Positions 49,561-59,781 are shown, numbered from the stretch's first letter. The stretch: 64,000 nucleotides of DNA from Pseudoalteromonas sp. 0303 (GCF_013349995.1 NZ_JABVXF010000004.1:62001-126000), one strand, 5' to 3'. Numbers and translations: made by a program. Notes: generated from the sequence alone by a model not told the origin.

Positions 49561-51076
49561 ATCAATTCGCGAAAGCCACATTTTACTGTTTAGTATTTTT
49601 GTTGCTGGCCTTTGCTCAATTATCTATGAGCTACTGATCGCAACCACTGGTGCCTACTTTTTGGGTGATAGCATCACCCAATTTTCCCTAACAATTGGCG
49701 TTTATATGGCAGCAATGGGAGTTGGCTCTTATTTTTCGCGTTTTGTGCCTGATAAGCCATTGCTGGTGTATTTTATTGGTTTTGAGCTTGCGCTTGCACT
49801 ACTTGGCGGTTTGAGTGTGCCATTGCTGTATTTCTGTTATGCGTTTGGCTTACCACTGCAAGCCATTAGTATTTTACTCACCACGCTAATAGGGATTTTG
49901 ATTGGCTTAGAAATTCCGCTATTAAGTCGCCTAATGGAAAAACATTATGCGCTAAAAGCAAACCTCGCCAATGTGTTATCTATTGACTACTTTGGCGCCC
50001 TACTTGCGACTTTACTGTTTCCTTTTCTATTTTTACCTTGGCTTGGGGTTTTTAAAACAGCCTTAAGCTTTGGCTTAATGAATCTAAGTATTGCGCTGTT
50101 ATTGTTGTGGTACTTTATCGACCATATCAGCCCAAATCGTCGAAAAGTGCTTAGATTCACTTTAGTTTTAGTCAGCTCAGTATTAGTGCTTTGTTTATTT
50201 GCTAGTAAACAGCTCACCCATCTTTGGCAAAGCCAAATCTACGATGACCGTGTAGTACACTCAGAGCAAACGCCCTATCAGCAAATCGTACTGACTCGTC
50301 ATAAAGATGATATTCGGCTTTATTTAAACGGTGGCTTACAGTTTTCATCGATTGATGAGTATCGCTATCACGAAGCGCTTATTCATCCCGCTATGGTGCG
50401 CCATGGTAATGCCAAACGTATTCTAATTTTAGGCGGTGGCGATGGCTTAGCAGCTAGAGAGCTTTTGAAATACCCGCAAATAGAATCTATTACCCTAGTC
50501 GATTTAGACCCAGCAGTAGCTAAGCTTGCGCAAACTAATCACAACCTGACAACACTTAACAAGCACTCACTCAGTGACCCTAAAGTGACGGTTATTCATC
50601 AAGATGCTTATGTGTTTATTGAGCAAAACGAACAGCTGTTCGATATTATTTTTATTGATTTACCTGATCCAAAAGCAATCAATTTAGCACGGCTTTACAG
50701 TCAGCAGTTTTATCAACTAGTAAAAACACGACTACCAAATAACGGTATTGTAGTGACCCAGGCCACCAGCCCATTTTTTGCGAAACACGCATTTTGGTCT
50801 ATCAATAACACACTCAGTGCAGCGGGCTTTGCGCACACCTTGCCTTATCATTTGAATGTGCCCTCTTTTGGCGAATGGGGCTTTGTTATGGCTTGCAACT
50901 TGATGTGCAGTAACCAACAAGTATTACCAGTTAAAACCCGCTTTTACCGCCCAGAAAATGACGCACAATTGTTTATTTTCACCCCAGATATTAGCGCTAA
51001 CAATGAAAAAGTATCGACCCTTGATGAGCCTAATGTGCTGCACTATTACTTGCAGGGGTGGAAATATTGGAACTAA
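49550..51076 (+). CDS. Membrane-bound spermidine synthase-like (polyamine aminopropyltransferase) protein
   Basis: 508 residues from the GTG at 49550, which has GAGG seven bases upstream; the earlier in-frame start lies in the preceding gene. About seven N-terminal membrane segments (15-230) join a soluble spermidine-synthase domain (about 255-480). That domain has QQIVLTRH, YRYHEALIHPAM, the SAM-type ILGGGDGLAARELLK, and DLPDPKAINLARLYS. The catalytic-type aspartates appear kept. Substrate not known; polyamine transfer at or near the membrane is inferred from family. Confidence 0.88.
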   Translation: MENKSIRESHILLFSIFVAGLCSIIYELLIATTGAYFLGDSITQFSLTIGVYMAAMGVGSYFSRFVPDKPLLVYFIGFELALALLGGLSVPLLYFCYAFGLPLQAISILLTTLIGILIGLEIPLLSRLMEKHYALKANLANVLSIDYFGALLATLLFPFLFLPWLGVFKTALSFGLMNLSIALLLLWYFIDHISPNRRKVLRFTLVLVSSVLVLCLFASKQLTHLWQSQIYDDRVVHSEQTPYQQIVLTRHKDDIRLYLNGGLQFSSIDEYRYHEALIHPAMVRHGNAKRILILGGGDGLAARELLKYPQIESITLVDLDPAVAKLAQTNHNLTTLNKHSLSDPKVTVIHQDAYVFIEQNEQLFDIIFIDLPDPKAINLARLYSQQFYQLVKTRLPNNGIVVTQATSPFFAKHAFWSINNTLSAAGFAHTLPYHLNVPSFGEWGFVMACNLMCSNQQVLPVKTRFYRPENDAQLFIFTPDISANNEKVSTLDEPNVLHYYLQGWKYWN

Positions 51077-51163
51077 ACGAATGGATTAGCCCATTTGGGG
51101 AGTTTACAAAGTAAAGGATTACCGTTACAAAGAGAGTTAATAACAACAATAACAAGGTTTGTA

Positions 51164-52030
51164 ATGCAGGCGCACAAACAGAGCCTTATATACTTACATA
51201 TTGCAGTACTCCTATTTGGTGGTACTGCATTATTCGCAAAGCTAGTCAGCTTAAGTGCATTAGATATTACCGTTTACCGAACAGCAATTGCAGGCTGTGC
51301 CTTACTGATCTTACTTACAATTCAACACAAAGCGATTAAGCTTCACTCGCGTCGCGACTACCTTATAGCCTTGTTACTTGGTATCACTGTTGGAATACAT
51401 TGGCTCACCTACTTCGCAGGTATGCAACTAGCAGGTATTGCAGTCGGTATGATTGCCTTTTTTACTTACCCTGTTATCACGGTATTTTTAGAGCCTCTAT
51501 TTCATGGCAGTAAACCACAGCTCAAAGATATTTTTAGCGCCTTAGTGGTGATGCTTGGTATTTATTTACTTATTCCTGATGCCAGCTTAGGCAATGATGT
51601 CACACTCGGTATTGCTATTGGCATTTTGTCAGCGTTCTTTTTTGCGTTTCGAAATATCGTTCACAAACGTTACTTTAGCCAATATGGCGGCCCACAAACC
51701 ATGCTTTATCAAACTTGGATCGCCTGCATTATGCTGTGCGCCTTTGTCGAAGTACCGCCATTACAAGTTGATACAATAAATTGGCTGCTATTAATTACCG
51801 TAGGGGTTATTTTTACAGCAGCACCGCATTCACTGTTTGCAGCAAGCCTAAAAAACTTATCAGCTTCAACCGCTGGTTTGATATCGTGTTTGCAGCCTTT
51901 ATACGGTACGTTTTTCGCTTTTTTAATTTTGCATGAGCAACCTTCAATTAGCACTCTTATTGGTGGCGCACTGGTGATTAGCGCCGCTTTTTATGAAACA
52001 TGGTCAGTGACTCGTAGGTATAAGCAATGA
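51164..52030 (+). CDS. EamA family (DMT) transporter
   Basis: 288 residues from the ATG at 51164, just before the first TM; a longer frame starts 23 codons earlier without a clear RBS. Ten membrane segments in two EamA repeats (for example GITVGIHWLTYFAGMQLAG and LISCLQPLYGTFFAFLIL). Exporter/importer of small metabolites; substrate unknown. Overlaps the next gene by four bases. Confidence 0.88.
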   Translation: MQAHKQSLIYLHIAVLLFGGTALFAKLVSLSALDITVYRTAIAGCALLILLTIQHKAIKLHSRRDYLIALLLGITVGIHWLTYFAGMQLAGIAVGMIAFFTYPVITVFLEPLFHGSKPQLKDIFSALVVMLGIYLLIPDASLGNDVTLGIAIGILSAFFFAFRNIVHKRYFSQYGGPQTMLYQTWIACIMLCAFVEVPPLQVDTINWLLLITVGVIFTAAPHSLFAASLKNLSASTAGLISCLQPLYGTFFAFLILHEQPSISTLIGGALVISAAFYETWSVTRRYKQ

Positions 52031-52725
52031 TGAAAGTATTCGCTCACAGAGGTGCCAGTGGTACCTACCCAGAAAATACTCAAAGCGCCATTATCGCAGC
52101 TGTTGATTTAGCAGTAGATGGCATCGAAATTGATGTGCAAAGCTGCCTTGATGATTACATGATTATTCACGATACTTGGCTTGATCGCACAACCTCGGGT
52201 CGCGGTAAGGTAAATGCCTGCTCAAAAGAGCAAATTCAACAATACGATGCTGGCAATGGCGAGTGCGTGCCCACTTTACAGCAGGCAATCGATTGGGTTG
52301 CTGATAAAACCTTGCTTAATTTAGAGCTTAAACATACTTTTTCGTTAGATAAATTTGTAGAGCTTATTGAGTCAAACGTTAGCGCTGGGAAAATTTCTCG
52401 TGATAACCTGTTAGTCTCTTCATTCGATCATCACCAACTGATGTGGCTAAAGCAAAAATTGCCGTGGGTAAAGATAGGTGCACTCACCGCTTCTATTCCA
52501 ATTAATTACAGCGAGTTTGCTCAAAAACTCCATGCCTATAGCATTCATGTAGATAAAAACTTTATAAACCATGAGTTTGTTGCTGACGCAAAACAACGCG
52601 GCCTTCAAGTTTATGCTTACACGGTCGATAAAGTGGAAGATATCGAATTAATGCTAGAGTATGGCGTAGATGGTATTTTTACTAATTTTCCGTGTCATAC
52701 ACAAATGACACTGCAGTCACTGTAA
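52027..52725 (+). CDS. Glycerophosphodiester phosphodiesterase
   Basis: 232 residues, GDPD TIM-barrel. AHRGASGTYPENT, GIEIDVQ, the metal-binding HDTWLDRTT and NLELKH match the family. Cleaves glycerophosphodiesters to glycerol-3-phosphate and an alcohol. No signal peptide, so cytoplasmic (UgpQ-like). Its glycerol-3-phosphate could feed the TagD-like enzyme elsewhere in the window, though that is only a possible link. Confidence 0.93.
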   Translation: MMKVFAHRGASGTYPENTQSAIIAAVDLAVDGIEIDVQSCLDDYMIIHDTWLDRTTSGRGKVNACSKEQIQQYDAGNGECVPTLQQAIDWVADKTLLNLELKHTFSLDKFVELIESNVSAGKISRDNLLVSSFDHHQLMWLKQKLPWVKIGALTASIPINYSEFAQKLHAYSIHVDKNFINHEFVADAKQRGLQVYAYTVDKVEDIELMLEYGVDGIFTNFPCHTQMTLQSL

Positions 52726-52788
52726 CTCAACAAAACTAAGCTATACTGTTGAATTATGTGACATTGAACAATAAAAAATTACGCCAAA

Positions 52789-54027
52789 ATGAATCAACAC
52801 AACACCTTAATGAGTAGCTATATGCGCATTTACAATTTTATCGAACAAACTTTCTTTTACACCCTCACACGTAAGATTGTCGGTAATTTAGGTTTTGTGT
52901 TTGCGTTTCAAGCCATTACTTTGATCTGGCTTTATAGCAGCCTGTCAGAACAGCAAGCTGGCATGGGACTATTTTGGTTAATGACCTTTGTTATCATCGC
53001 GAGCTTTATTTTTACTATTTTCTATATGCGCTTTTTAATTGTGCGCCCAGTGCAAGCAATGCGCGATACACTTGAGCAAATCAACCGCCATGATGCCGAT
53101 TTATCTGCCAAGTTACCACATTTTACCTACGATGAATTTCGTGATTTAAGTGAGCAGTACAATACCTTTACAGTTCATTTAGCAAACCTATTAGCAACTA
53201 CTTATCAAAGTGCACAAGCCAGTGCTGATAGCAGCTCAAAGATGACTCATTCGATGCAGCAAACCGCAGAAATGAGCCATCAGCAAATAAAATTCAGTCA
53301 AACCATTACTGATTCAAGTAACCAAATTACTTCAAGCCTTGAGAATATCTCAGCAAATACTGACAGCGTGCACCATGTTAATAGTGAACATTTAAACTTT
53401 GTTAAGCACTCAGCCACTGAGTTATCGGCATTAGTTAAAAAGGTCGCGATGATTAGCCAAATTTTGGGTAACTTCTCAGCAACGGTGTCTGGCCTTAAAG
53501 AAAACAGCGAGAACATTCGTGCCATTTTAAAAATGGTCGAAGAGTTTTCTGATCAAACCAATTTACTTGCCCTAAATGCTGCAATTGAAGCGGCACGTGC
53601 CGGTGAAGCAGGCCGAGGTTTTGCGGTGGTTGCCGATGAAGTTAGATCGCTATCGGTTAAAGTTAACGACGCAACTCGCCAGATCAGTGATTTTATTAAT
53701 CAAATGAATAGCCTTGTTAGCGAAACCAATAAAGAGTCTGAGCAACTAATTAGCCACTCGAGTGAAGCGGAAACAGCAATTAGCAACACCTCAACAGGTT
53801 TTAGCAATATGCTTGGCGAATTTGAGCAAAACCAACAACAACTACAACAGATTGTCAGCGCGGTGCATTTACTAGAGCAAACCCAAATCCAAACCCATCA
53901 AACGGTTGAGCAAATAGTTGCTTTGGGTGAGCAAGCTAAGCAGCAAATTGATGAATCACTCGCTGATTGCCAACAGTCGCATAAACTGAGCCAACAAACC
54001 CAAGAGCAGTTAAAACGCTTTGTGTAA
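52789..54027 (+). CDS. Methyl-accepting chemotaxis protein with short sensor region
   Basis: 412 residues. Two adjacent membrane segments (about 28-52 and 65-88) with almost no periplasmic loop, then HAMP and a signalling coiled coil whose tip reads [20 protein letters not shown]. Unlike the receptor at 19108 it has no sizeable ligand domain, so it may sense membrane or cytoplasmic state. TATACT at 52742 is a possible -10; no sigma-28 element seen. Confidence 0.93.
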   Translation: MNQHNTLMSSYMRIYNFIEQTFFYTLTRKIVGNLGFVFAFQAITLIWLYSSLSEQQAGMGLFWLMTFVIIASFIFTIFYMRFLIVRPVQAMRDTLEQINRHDADLSAKLPHFTYDEFRDLSEQYNTFTVHLANLLATTYQSAQASADSSSKMTHSMQQTAEMSHQQIKFSQTITDSSNQITSSLENISANTDSVHHVNSEHLNFVKHSATELSALVKKVAMISQILGNFSATVSGLKENSENIRAILKMVEEFSDQTNLLALNAAIEAARAGEAGRGFAVVADEVRSLSVKVNDATRQISDFINQMNSLVSETNKESEQLISHSSEAETAISNTSTGFSNMLGEFEQNQQQLQQIVSAVHLLEQTQIQTHQTVEQIVALGEQAKQQIDESLADCQQSHKLSQQTQEQLKRFV

Positions 54028-54030
54028 AAA

Positions 54031-54060
54031 TTGACTTAATTCAATTAGTTACAGTACTGT
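54031..54060 (+). promoter_or_regulatory. Putative sigma-70 promoter
   Basis: TTGACT (54031-54036), 18-base spacer, TACTGT (54055-54060), ahead of the hypothetical gene at 54088 with AAAGGGA as its RBS. Confidence 0.5.
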
Positions 54061-54087
54061 ATAAGAAAACATCAAAAGGGAATTTAA

Positions 54088-54750
54088 ATGAAAAATGTTT
54101 TCTTTGCAGTGCTCACGCTATGCACGCTTTTTATTACTTATAAAGTCGTTAATCTGCTCGAGGATAACACTACACACAATGTTACGGCTGTAGAAACAGC
54201 AGAAGAAACCGCATCCCTTGCTATTAAGTCATCAACACTTCAAACAAAAATAAACCCGCAATTATCTCAAGAGACTGACTCACTAAGTTCTGATGATGCT
54301 TTTACCGACACAGACAGCTCCATAGGTGCACTAAGCTCATTGGATGAACTCGTAGCAGACAAAGAAAACGGTCAAAAAGTGCTTAATACTGAGCCATTAA
54401 ATGAAATGGGATTTGCACAAATTCAAAATTATGTTTCTGAGTTAGCGAATGGCTTAACTGATGCCAACAAAGCGCAAGTTAGAGAACTGGTTTACGATGA
54501 AACAATAAAATACCAAGAAAAACACGCAGACATTACTGTGTATGATATGCAGTGCTCAAATCAACTATGCGGCATTATTCTGCAAAGCGATAATACAGAT
54601 ACTATTAGCCAGAGCCTAGATGATTTAATTAGCAACAATACTGTGAGGCAAAACAGTAAAGGTGGATTATCGCGTGTTTATACTGAAAACAATGTCGAGT
54701 ACGGCTTACTAATTGCTGTTATTACTGACGATGGAATTACCCTACAATAA
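54088..54750 (+). CDS. Hypothetical secreted or membrane-anchored protein
   Basis: 220 residues, not recognised. N-terminal hydrophobic segment (about 4-24) acting as signal or anchor, a Ser/Thr/Asp-rich linker (about 28-95), then a folded C-terminal domain (about 105-220) with two Cys in MQCSNQLCGIILQSD that could form a disulfide. Has its own promoter and a hairpin after the stop. Confidence 0.7.
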   Translation: MKNVFFAVLTLCTLFITYKVVNLLEDNTTHNVTAVETAEETASLAIKSSTLQTKINPQLSQETDSLSSDDAFTDTDSSIGALSSLDELVADKENGQKVLNTEPLNEMGFAQIQNYVSELANGLTDANKAQVRELVYDETIKYQEKHADITVYDMQCSNQLCGIILQSDNTDTISQSLDDLISNNTVRQNSKGGLSRVYTENNVEYGLLIAVITDDGITLQ

Positions 54751-54785
54751 GTGATTATTGTTCAGAGCCTACCTCAAACTATGTT

Positions 54786-54813
54786 AAAGTAGCCGCTTCT
54801 TGGCTACTTTTTT
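54786..54813 (+). terminator. Terminator before queG
   Basis: Perfect stem AAAGTAGCC / GGCTACTTT followed by T-run, ending eight bases before the queG GTG. It may alternatively sit in the queG leader if a TAAAGT -10 inside it is used. Confidence 0.75.
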
Positions 54814-54820
54814 ATTGACC

Positions 54821-55954
54821 GTGACAACACCCGCTATTGATTATGAACAACTCGCACTGCAAATAAAGCAATGGGGTAAAGACCTTGGCTTTGCAGAAGT
54901 CGGGATCACTGATATTGACCTAACGAAGCATGAAGCGCAGCTACAGCGCTGGTTAGATTTAGGCTATCACGGTGAGATGGAATACATGGCAGCCCATGGT
55001 ATGAAGCGAGCGCGCCCAGCAGAGCTGGTACCTGGCACGCAGCGAGTCATCTCAGTAAAAATGAACTACCTGCCGCCTGATGCAAGTTTTGCTAAAAACC
55101 TTAAACAAACCGACAAAGCGTACATTAGTCGCTATGCATTGGGTCGTGACTATCATAAGTTAATTCGCAACCGTCTGAAAAAGTTAGGCCAAAAAATAGA
55201 GCAGCAAGTTGGCCAACTCGGCTTTCGTCCCTTTGTTGACTCAGCCCCAGTACTTGAAAGGCAACTAGCCGAAAAGGCAGGCTTGGGCTGGCGTGGAAAA
55301 CATAGTTTATTAATCAATAAAGAAGCAGGCTCTTGGTTTTTCTTAGGTGAGCTGTTTGTTGATATACCGCTACCAATTGATGAAGAAAATAGCTTTGAAG
55401 GCTGTGGGAAATGCGTTGCCTGTATGACGCTGTGCCCAACCGGTGCGATTGTCGAGCCTTATGTAGTCGATGCCCGTAAATGTATCTCTTATCTTACTAT
55501 TGAACTGCAAGGCGCTATTCCTGAAGAGTATCGCCCACTGTTAGGGAATCGTATTTATGGCTGTGATGACTGCCAATTAGTTTGCCCATGGAATCGCTAT
55601 GGTCAGCTTACCGATGAAGCTGACTTTCATCCAAGAAAGCAACTTAAAGACCAAGACTTACTGACTTTATTTGCATGGGATGAAACTACCTTTCTTAAAA
55701 ATACCGAAGGCAGCCCTATACGCCGCATTGGTCACGAACGTTGGTTAAGAAACCTCGCTGTCGGATTAGGTAACGCTGATTACAACGAGCAAATAATCGA
55801 GGCTTTAGAGCAAAGGTTAACAACCGCTACACCTTTGGTCGCTGAACATATCGAGTGGGCGCTTGAGCAGCAAAAAAATAAGCGCCAGTTAAAGCTTCGT
55901 AAAACGGCGCGCTTAATTCGCATTGTTGAAAAAGGCCTACCCAGAGATGCTTAA
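54821..55954 (+). CDS. queG: Epoxyqueuosine reductase QueG
   Basis: 377 residues from the GTG at 54821; a TTG at 54800 lies inside the terminator hairpin and was rejected. Length and ends match E. coli QueG (379). Cobalamin-binding N-terminal domain with SRYALGRDYHK, two 4Fe-4S clusters in CGKCVACMTLCPTG and CDDCQLVCPW, and a C-terminal HEAT-like region ending EKGLPRDA. Last step of queuosine synthesis in tRNA. The usual neighbours (tsaE, nnr) are not next to it here. Confidence 0.96.
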   Translation: MTTPAIDYEQLALQIKQWGKDLGFAEVGITDIDLTKHEAQLQRWLDLGYHGEMEYMAAHGMKRARPAELVPGTQRVISVKMNYLPPDASFAKNLKQTDKAYISRYALGRDYHKLIRNRLKKLGQKIEQQVGQLGFRPFVDSAPVLERQLAEKAGLGWRGKHSLLINKEAGSWFFLGELFVDIPLPIDEENSFEGCGKCVACMTLCPTGAIVEPYVVDARKCISYLTIELQGAIPEEYRPLLGNRIYGCDDCQLVCPWNRYGQLTDEADFHPRKQLKDQDLLTLFAWDETTFLKNTEGSPIRRIGHERWLRNLAVGLGNADYNEQIIEALEQRLTTATPLVAEHIEWALEQQKNKRQLKLRKTARLIRIVEKGLPRDA

Positions 55955-55974
55955 TGACTAGTTAAAGCTTTGCC

Positions 55975-57102
55975 CTATCGCGTTAATAATAGCGATAAGT
56001 CATTTTCAATTTCTTTAAAGGCCGCTTTAACCCCTTTTACAGACTCCTCTCGAGCCACTGAGTTTTGAATGGTTTCGTCGACCTTTTGATATATAAACAC
56101 CTCTTGGTCTTCATCTAAACCCATGGTTGGTATGCGCCTTTCTAAATCTTCTTGAAGCTGCTTAAAAATCGCTTCGTTATTGATACGGTTTTCATTTAAA
56201 AGCTCAATCAAACCAGTAAATTTACTATGCACTTTACTTACAGCATCATTTAACTGTTGCTGCTGCTGAAGAAGCTCTTTTTTAGTCAGAATCGCTTTAA
56301 GCTGCTGCTCTGTGACACTGACTAAAAAACAAATATGATCTCTGATTCGGCCATGTTTATCAGGGTCTTGCTCAGGCATGTTTAAGATAAGCAAACTAAT
56401 CATTTCATAGTTAACTAAAATCCGGTTCGAGAACTCATGCAAACGACCTTTATTTTTGAGCATTTCAAATAGTTCAATAACTATGGGTGAACACATGCCA
56501 GATACAGAAAAGTGTTCAACGCCTGTCGCTAAGCGAAACTCAACATTGCTTTGTAAATCAAATGAGCTTAGGCAGTTAAGTAGAGCCTTGCCCAGCTCTT
56601 GCTCATCTTCAATAGCACCAATATGCTCAATATAATTAACAATTTGACCCATTTCACTGCTGTTTGCCATGGCGTTAAACGCCGTTGAAGTCGCATCTTC
56701 AACCTGTTGCTCTAACGACTCTTTTTCAATGAGTACTTGATTCAAATGTTGTAATTTAAGTCTCAGTTCTTCATGGCTAAATGGCTTAACAATGTAGTCT
56801 TCTGCACCGACAGAGTAGCCTTCCATGCGCTCTTCAACCGTGCCCCTTGCTGAGACAAACATCACTATAATTTTTTGTGTGATTGGGTTTTCTTTGAGTT
56901 TGCGGCATACATCGTAACCACTCATTTGTGGCATGCTCACATCGAGTAAAATCACCTGAGGATCAAACTCTTCAACTACTTCTAAACATTCTGGGCCGCT
57001 ATTAACCATTTTCAGCTCAAAATCGAGATCTTCTAAGATCTCTTCAATAATTTCTAAATTAAATGGTTCATCATCAACCGCTAAAATACGTTTCAAGGCC
57101 AT
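55975..57102 (-). CDS. Response regulator with uncharacterised C-terminal domain
   Basis: 375 residues. REC domain (about 4-122) with phosphoacceptor D54 in ILLDVSMPQMSGYDV and the conserved Lys in IVKPFSHEE. The rest (about 130-375) is helical and not a DNA-binding or GGDEF/EAL output that I recognise; MGQIVNYIEHIG and the later ATPase-free region resemble signalling scaffolds. Nineteen bases after the hybrid kinase gene, its probable partner. Confidence 0.88.
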   Translation of the reverse strand: MALKRILAVDDEPFNLEIIEEILEDLDFELKMVNSGPECLEVVEEFDPQVILLDVSMPQMSGYDVCRKLKENPITQKIIVMFVSARGTVEERMEGYSVGAEDYIVKPFSHEELRLKLQHLNQVLIEKESLEQQVEDATSTAFNAMANSSEMGQIVNYIEHIGAIEDEQELGKALLNCLSSFDLQSNVEFRLATGVEHFSVSGMCSPIVIELFEMLKNKGRLHEFSNRILVNYEMISLLILNMPEQDPDKHGRIRDHICFLVSVTEQQLKAILTKKELLQQQQQLNDAVSKVHSKFTGLIELLNENRINNEAIFKQLQEDLERRIPTMGLDEDQEVFIYQKVDETIQNSVAREESVKGVKAAFKEIENDLSLLLTR

Positions 57103-57121
57103 GATTATCTTTTCCGTTTTA

Positions 57122-59113
57122 TTAATTCATCGATATAGACTGTTGTTCATTTGCCAAGTGTTGTGGCAAGTCTATTTCTAAGGGAAGTCGTACCAGAATA
57201 GTTACGCCTCCGTATTCATTATTACTTGCTGAAATAGTGCCTTGATGTAAGACTACAAATTCACGACAAATAGCTAAGCCAAGCCCGGTGCCTCCCGCAC
57301 CGCTATTTGTTTTACTACTTTGCTCAAACTTAGCAAAAATTTTTTCAAGTTCCTCTTCAGGGATCCCTATTCCGCGGTCAATTACAGCGATTTCGGCCAT
57401 CTGTTCATTCACCGCTAAGCTTATATCAATGTCGCTATTCGGCTCACTAAACTTCAGTGCATTACCTAGCAAGTTACGCATAATTTGATTAATTTGTTCT
57501 TCGTCGCACTCAAGTACAATACCTTGCTCAAAGCCTATTGGTCGAATAGCAATACTTTTTTCAAGGGCTGTGCCCGACACATCATCAATGCTGGTTTTTA
57601 TAATATTGCTTAAATTATGCTTTTGCGGATTGAACGGGAATTTCCCGACATCGAGTTTTGAGAGATCGAGCAAGTTATTTAGCAGCGATAGCAATCGTTC
57701 ACCACTTTGCTCAATTCTAGATAGATACTTATTTAACTTATCTTTACTTAAATCGTCATTAGCAACTTTATCAAGCCCAAAACGAGCAAAGCTTAAAATA
57801 GAATGCATTGGCGTTCTGAGCTCATGAGACATATTCGCTAAGAATTCAGATTTACTATGACTTGCGGCTTCAGCCACATTTTTAGCATGCTCTAACTGTG
57901 CCGTACGGGCTTTGACCTCTTCTTCAAGCAAATCTTTAGCTTCAACGAGTAAATCTTCTTTTTCTTTGAGGTGCGTGACATTTTTAAAGATTACCGCTAA
58001 CGCAATTTCGCCGTGGTGGTCGATTTCATTAAACGAGCCAACTAAAGGCACCTCACTGCCGTTTTTCTTGAGTAGTCGTAAGTCACAACTAAATTGCCGG
58101 TTCTTATTTAAAGTCGCAATCTTATCTTTGATACGCTCAGTTGAAGCAACATCAAAAAACTCAAAAACCGAACAATTCTCAAACTCTTTCAGCGGTTTTT
58201 CGAAAAGCTGCTCGCAGGCGTCGTTAGTTTCTATAACCTTACCACCACGTTCAAATAGAATGATGGCATCGGGTGTGTGTTTAAAAATAACTCGAAGTAG
58301 ACTATCTTTTTCTATGAGTGCATCAACTGTATTTTGTAAACGCTCTACTAACTCAGTGTTGTGGCGCCTTAAAAGCTCTGTTTGCCACAATTTATGTACT
58401 GATTGCAGCAGGCTGTTGTCATCAACTGGCTTAATGAGCACATCTTCTACCCCTTGACGAATAGCTTCCACCATAGAGACTTGATCAGGTTTAGAGGTAT
58501 AAAGTAAACATCGACTATTTGGTTGGCGTGTTTTGAGCTTATTAAAGAGCTCAAGCCCAGTGCCATCTTCAAAACTAAAGTCACTAATAAGCAAGTCAAA
58601 GTTTGTACTTTCAATATGCTCAAGTGCCAAATAAGTGCTGGTTGCTGTATAGGTTTTAATATGAGCCCCTTTTAGATTTTGAGCTATTTTCTCTAATCGA
58701 TGTGGGCAGTGATCAACTAAAAGTACAGTTGGTAGCTTAAGAATACTATCGCTGTCGAGTTCAAGTACCCCTTCTAATAAAGAGCTGATCTCTTTATTTG
58801 CAAAGAAGGGGTAAATCACCACAGCATTAGGTAATAGGCGGTTTACTTCACTAAAATGTTCTAGTAAATCACTACGCTGTGCTTTGGGCGCTAAAAGCAT
58901 GAAGTGCTCTTGTGCGAACACTGCCATTAGCGTTTTAATAACAGTGGTTGGCACACCATGAGAAGCTGCCACAAGATCAAAGTCTTGCTCTAAAACAGCA
59001 TCATCAACCATCGCAAAATGTAATAGCTCAACACTACAGCCTATCAGCTCTAACAGCACTTTGACCCGCATTGCTAAAACACTATTGCTATCAACAATTA
59101 ATATTCTTCGCAC
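57122..59113 (-). CDS. Cytosolic hybrid histidine kinase with two N-terminal receiver-like domains
   Basis: 663 residues. REC-like domain 1 (about 3-115) lacks the Asp (DFDLVAASHG), so it cannot be phosphorylated normally. REC 2 (about 128-245) keeps D178 in LLISDFSFEDG. A PAS domain (about 270-390) and coiled coil follow, then HisKA with NMSHELRTPM (H430) and HATPase with NLLGNALKF, DRGIGIPEEE and GTGLGLAI. No membrane segment. Probably co-transcribed with the response regulator downstream. Signal unknown. Confidence 0.92.
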   Translation of the reverse strand: MRRILIVDSNSVLAMRVKVLLELIGCSVELLHFAMVDDAVLEQDFDLVAASHGVPTTVIKTLMAVFAQEHFMLLAPKAQRSDLLEHFSEVNRLLPNAVVIYPFFANKEISSLLEGVLELDSDSILKLPTVLLVDHCPHRLEKIAQNLKGAHIKTYTATSTYLALEHIESTNFDLLISDFSFEDGTGLELFNKLKTRQPNSRCLLYTSKPDQVSMVEAIRQGVEDVLIKPVDDNSLLQSVHKLWQTELLRRHNTELVERLQNTVDALIEKDSLLRVIFKHTPDAIILFERGGKVIETNDACEQLFEKPLKEFENCSVFEFFDVASTERIKDKIATLNKNRQFSCDLRLLKKNGSEVPLVGSFNEIDHHGEIALAVIFKNVTHLKEKEDLLVEAKDLLEEEVKARTAQLEHAKNVAEAASHSKSEFLANMSHELRTPMHSILSFARFGLDKVANDDLSKDKLNKYLSRIEQSGERLLSLLNNLLDLSKLDVGKFPFNPQKHNLSNIIKTSIDDVSGTALEKSIAIRPIGFEQGIVLECDEEQINQIMRNLLGNALKFSEPNSDIDISLAVNEQMAEIAVIDRGIGIPEEELEKIFAKFEQSSKTNSGAGGTGLGLAICREFVVLHQGTISASNNEYGGVTILVRLPLEIDLPQHLANEQQSISMN

Positions 59114-59215
59114 AGTAGACTAGACTCGCTTAACAATAAGTACATACATTAGCGTAGTCTAAAATCACAATGGGTCACAATTTGTACCGCATTTTTTTAT
59201 TAGCTTTTTAGCTAA

Positions 59216-59707
59216 TTAACTGTCTAAACGCTTACCTAAGATAGTGAGGCTATAGGCTTTATTATCCATGATCGCAATTTCAGGAAGCTCTCCCCAGACC
59301 TTGTAATCAAAACGATTAAACAGTTTTATACTTGGTAGGTTATGACTAAAGATAAAAGCTAATAACACCTTGATATCAAGTGTTTTTGCATGCTGTTCTG
59401 AAAATGTAAGCAATTGTTTACCTAGCCCTTTCCCTTGAGCTTGCTGGGTGATGTAAATGCTAATTTCAACGGTACCATCATAGGCAGGTCGGCCATAAAA
59501 TGACTTATAACTCAGCCAAGCAAGCACTTTACCTTGTTGCTCAAAAACAAAGATAGGCCTTTTCTCTGTATGGCTATCAAACCAAGCTTGTTTGTCTGCA
59601 ACCGACACCTCTTCAGTATCTGCGGTTACCATACGGCCAGGGATGGTCTCGTTATAAATAGCGACTATGTCAGTTAAGTCGTTTTGTGTTGCTTTGCGAA
59701 TCGTCAT
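59216..59707 (-). CDS. GNAT N-acetyltransferase, phosphinothricin-acetyltransferase-like
   Basis: 163 residues from the ATG at 59707 (MTIRKATQNDLTDIVAIYN), the usual start for this group; an ATG 11 codons upstream is possible. Acetyl-CoA loop region QAQGKGLGKQLL and the preceding EISIYI strand fit. The Pat/Bar-like YNETIPGRMVT and SYKSFYGRPAYDGTVE suggest an amino-acid or analogue acceptor. Divergent from the peroxidase gene. Confidence 0.85.
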   Translation of the reverse strand: MTIRKATQNDLTDIVAIYNETIPGRMVTADTEEVSVADKQAWFDSHTEKRPIFVFEQQGKVLAWLSYKSFYGRPAYDGTVEISIYITQQAQGKGLGKQLLTFSEQHAKTLDIKVLLAFIFSHNLPSIKLFNRFDYKVWGELPEIAIMDNKAYSLTILGKRLDS

Positions 59708-59781
59708 AATAGCTGAAATTAAATGATCACTTTGCTGCATATTAGCGTATATTCATCACAAATAACTAGCGGGAAATAACT

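Noticed and set aside
57912-58457. 181-residue plus-strand frame opposite the hybrid kinase
   Set aside because: Ser/Lys-rich antisense shadow of a well-conserved kinase; no RBS.
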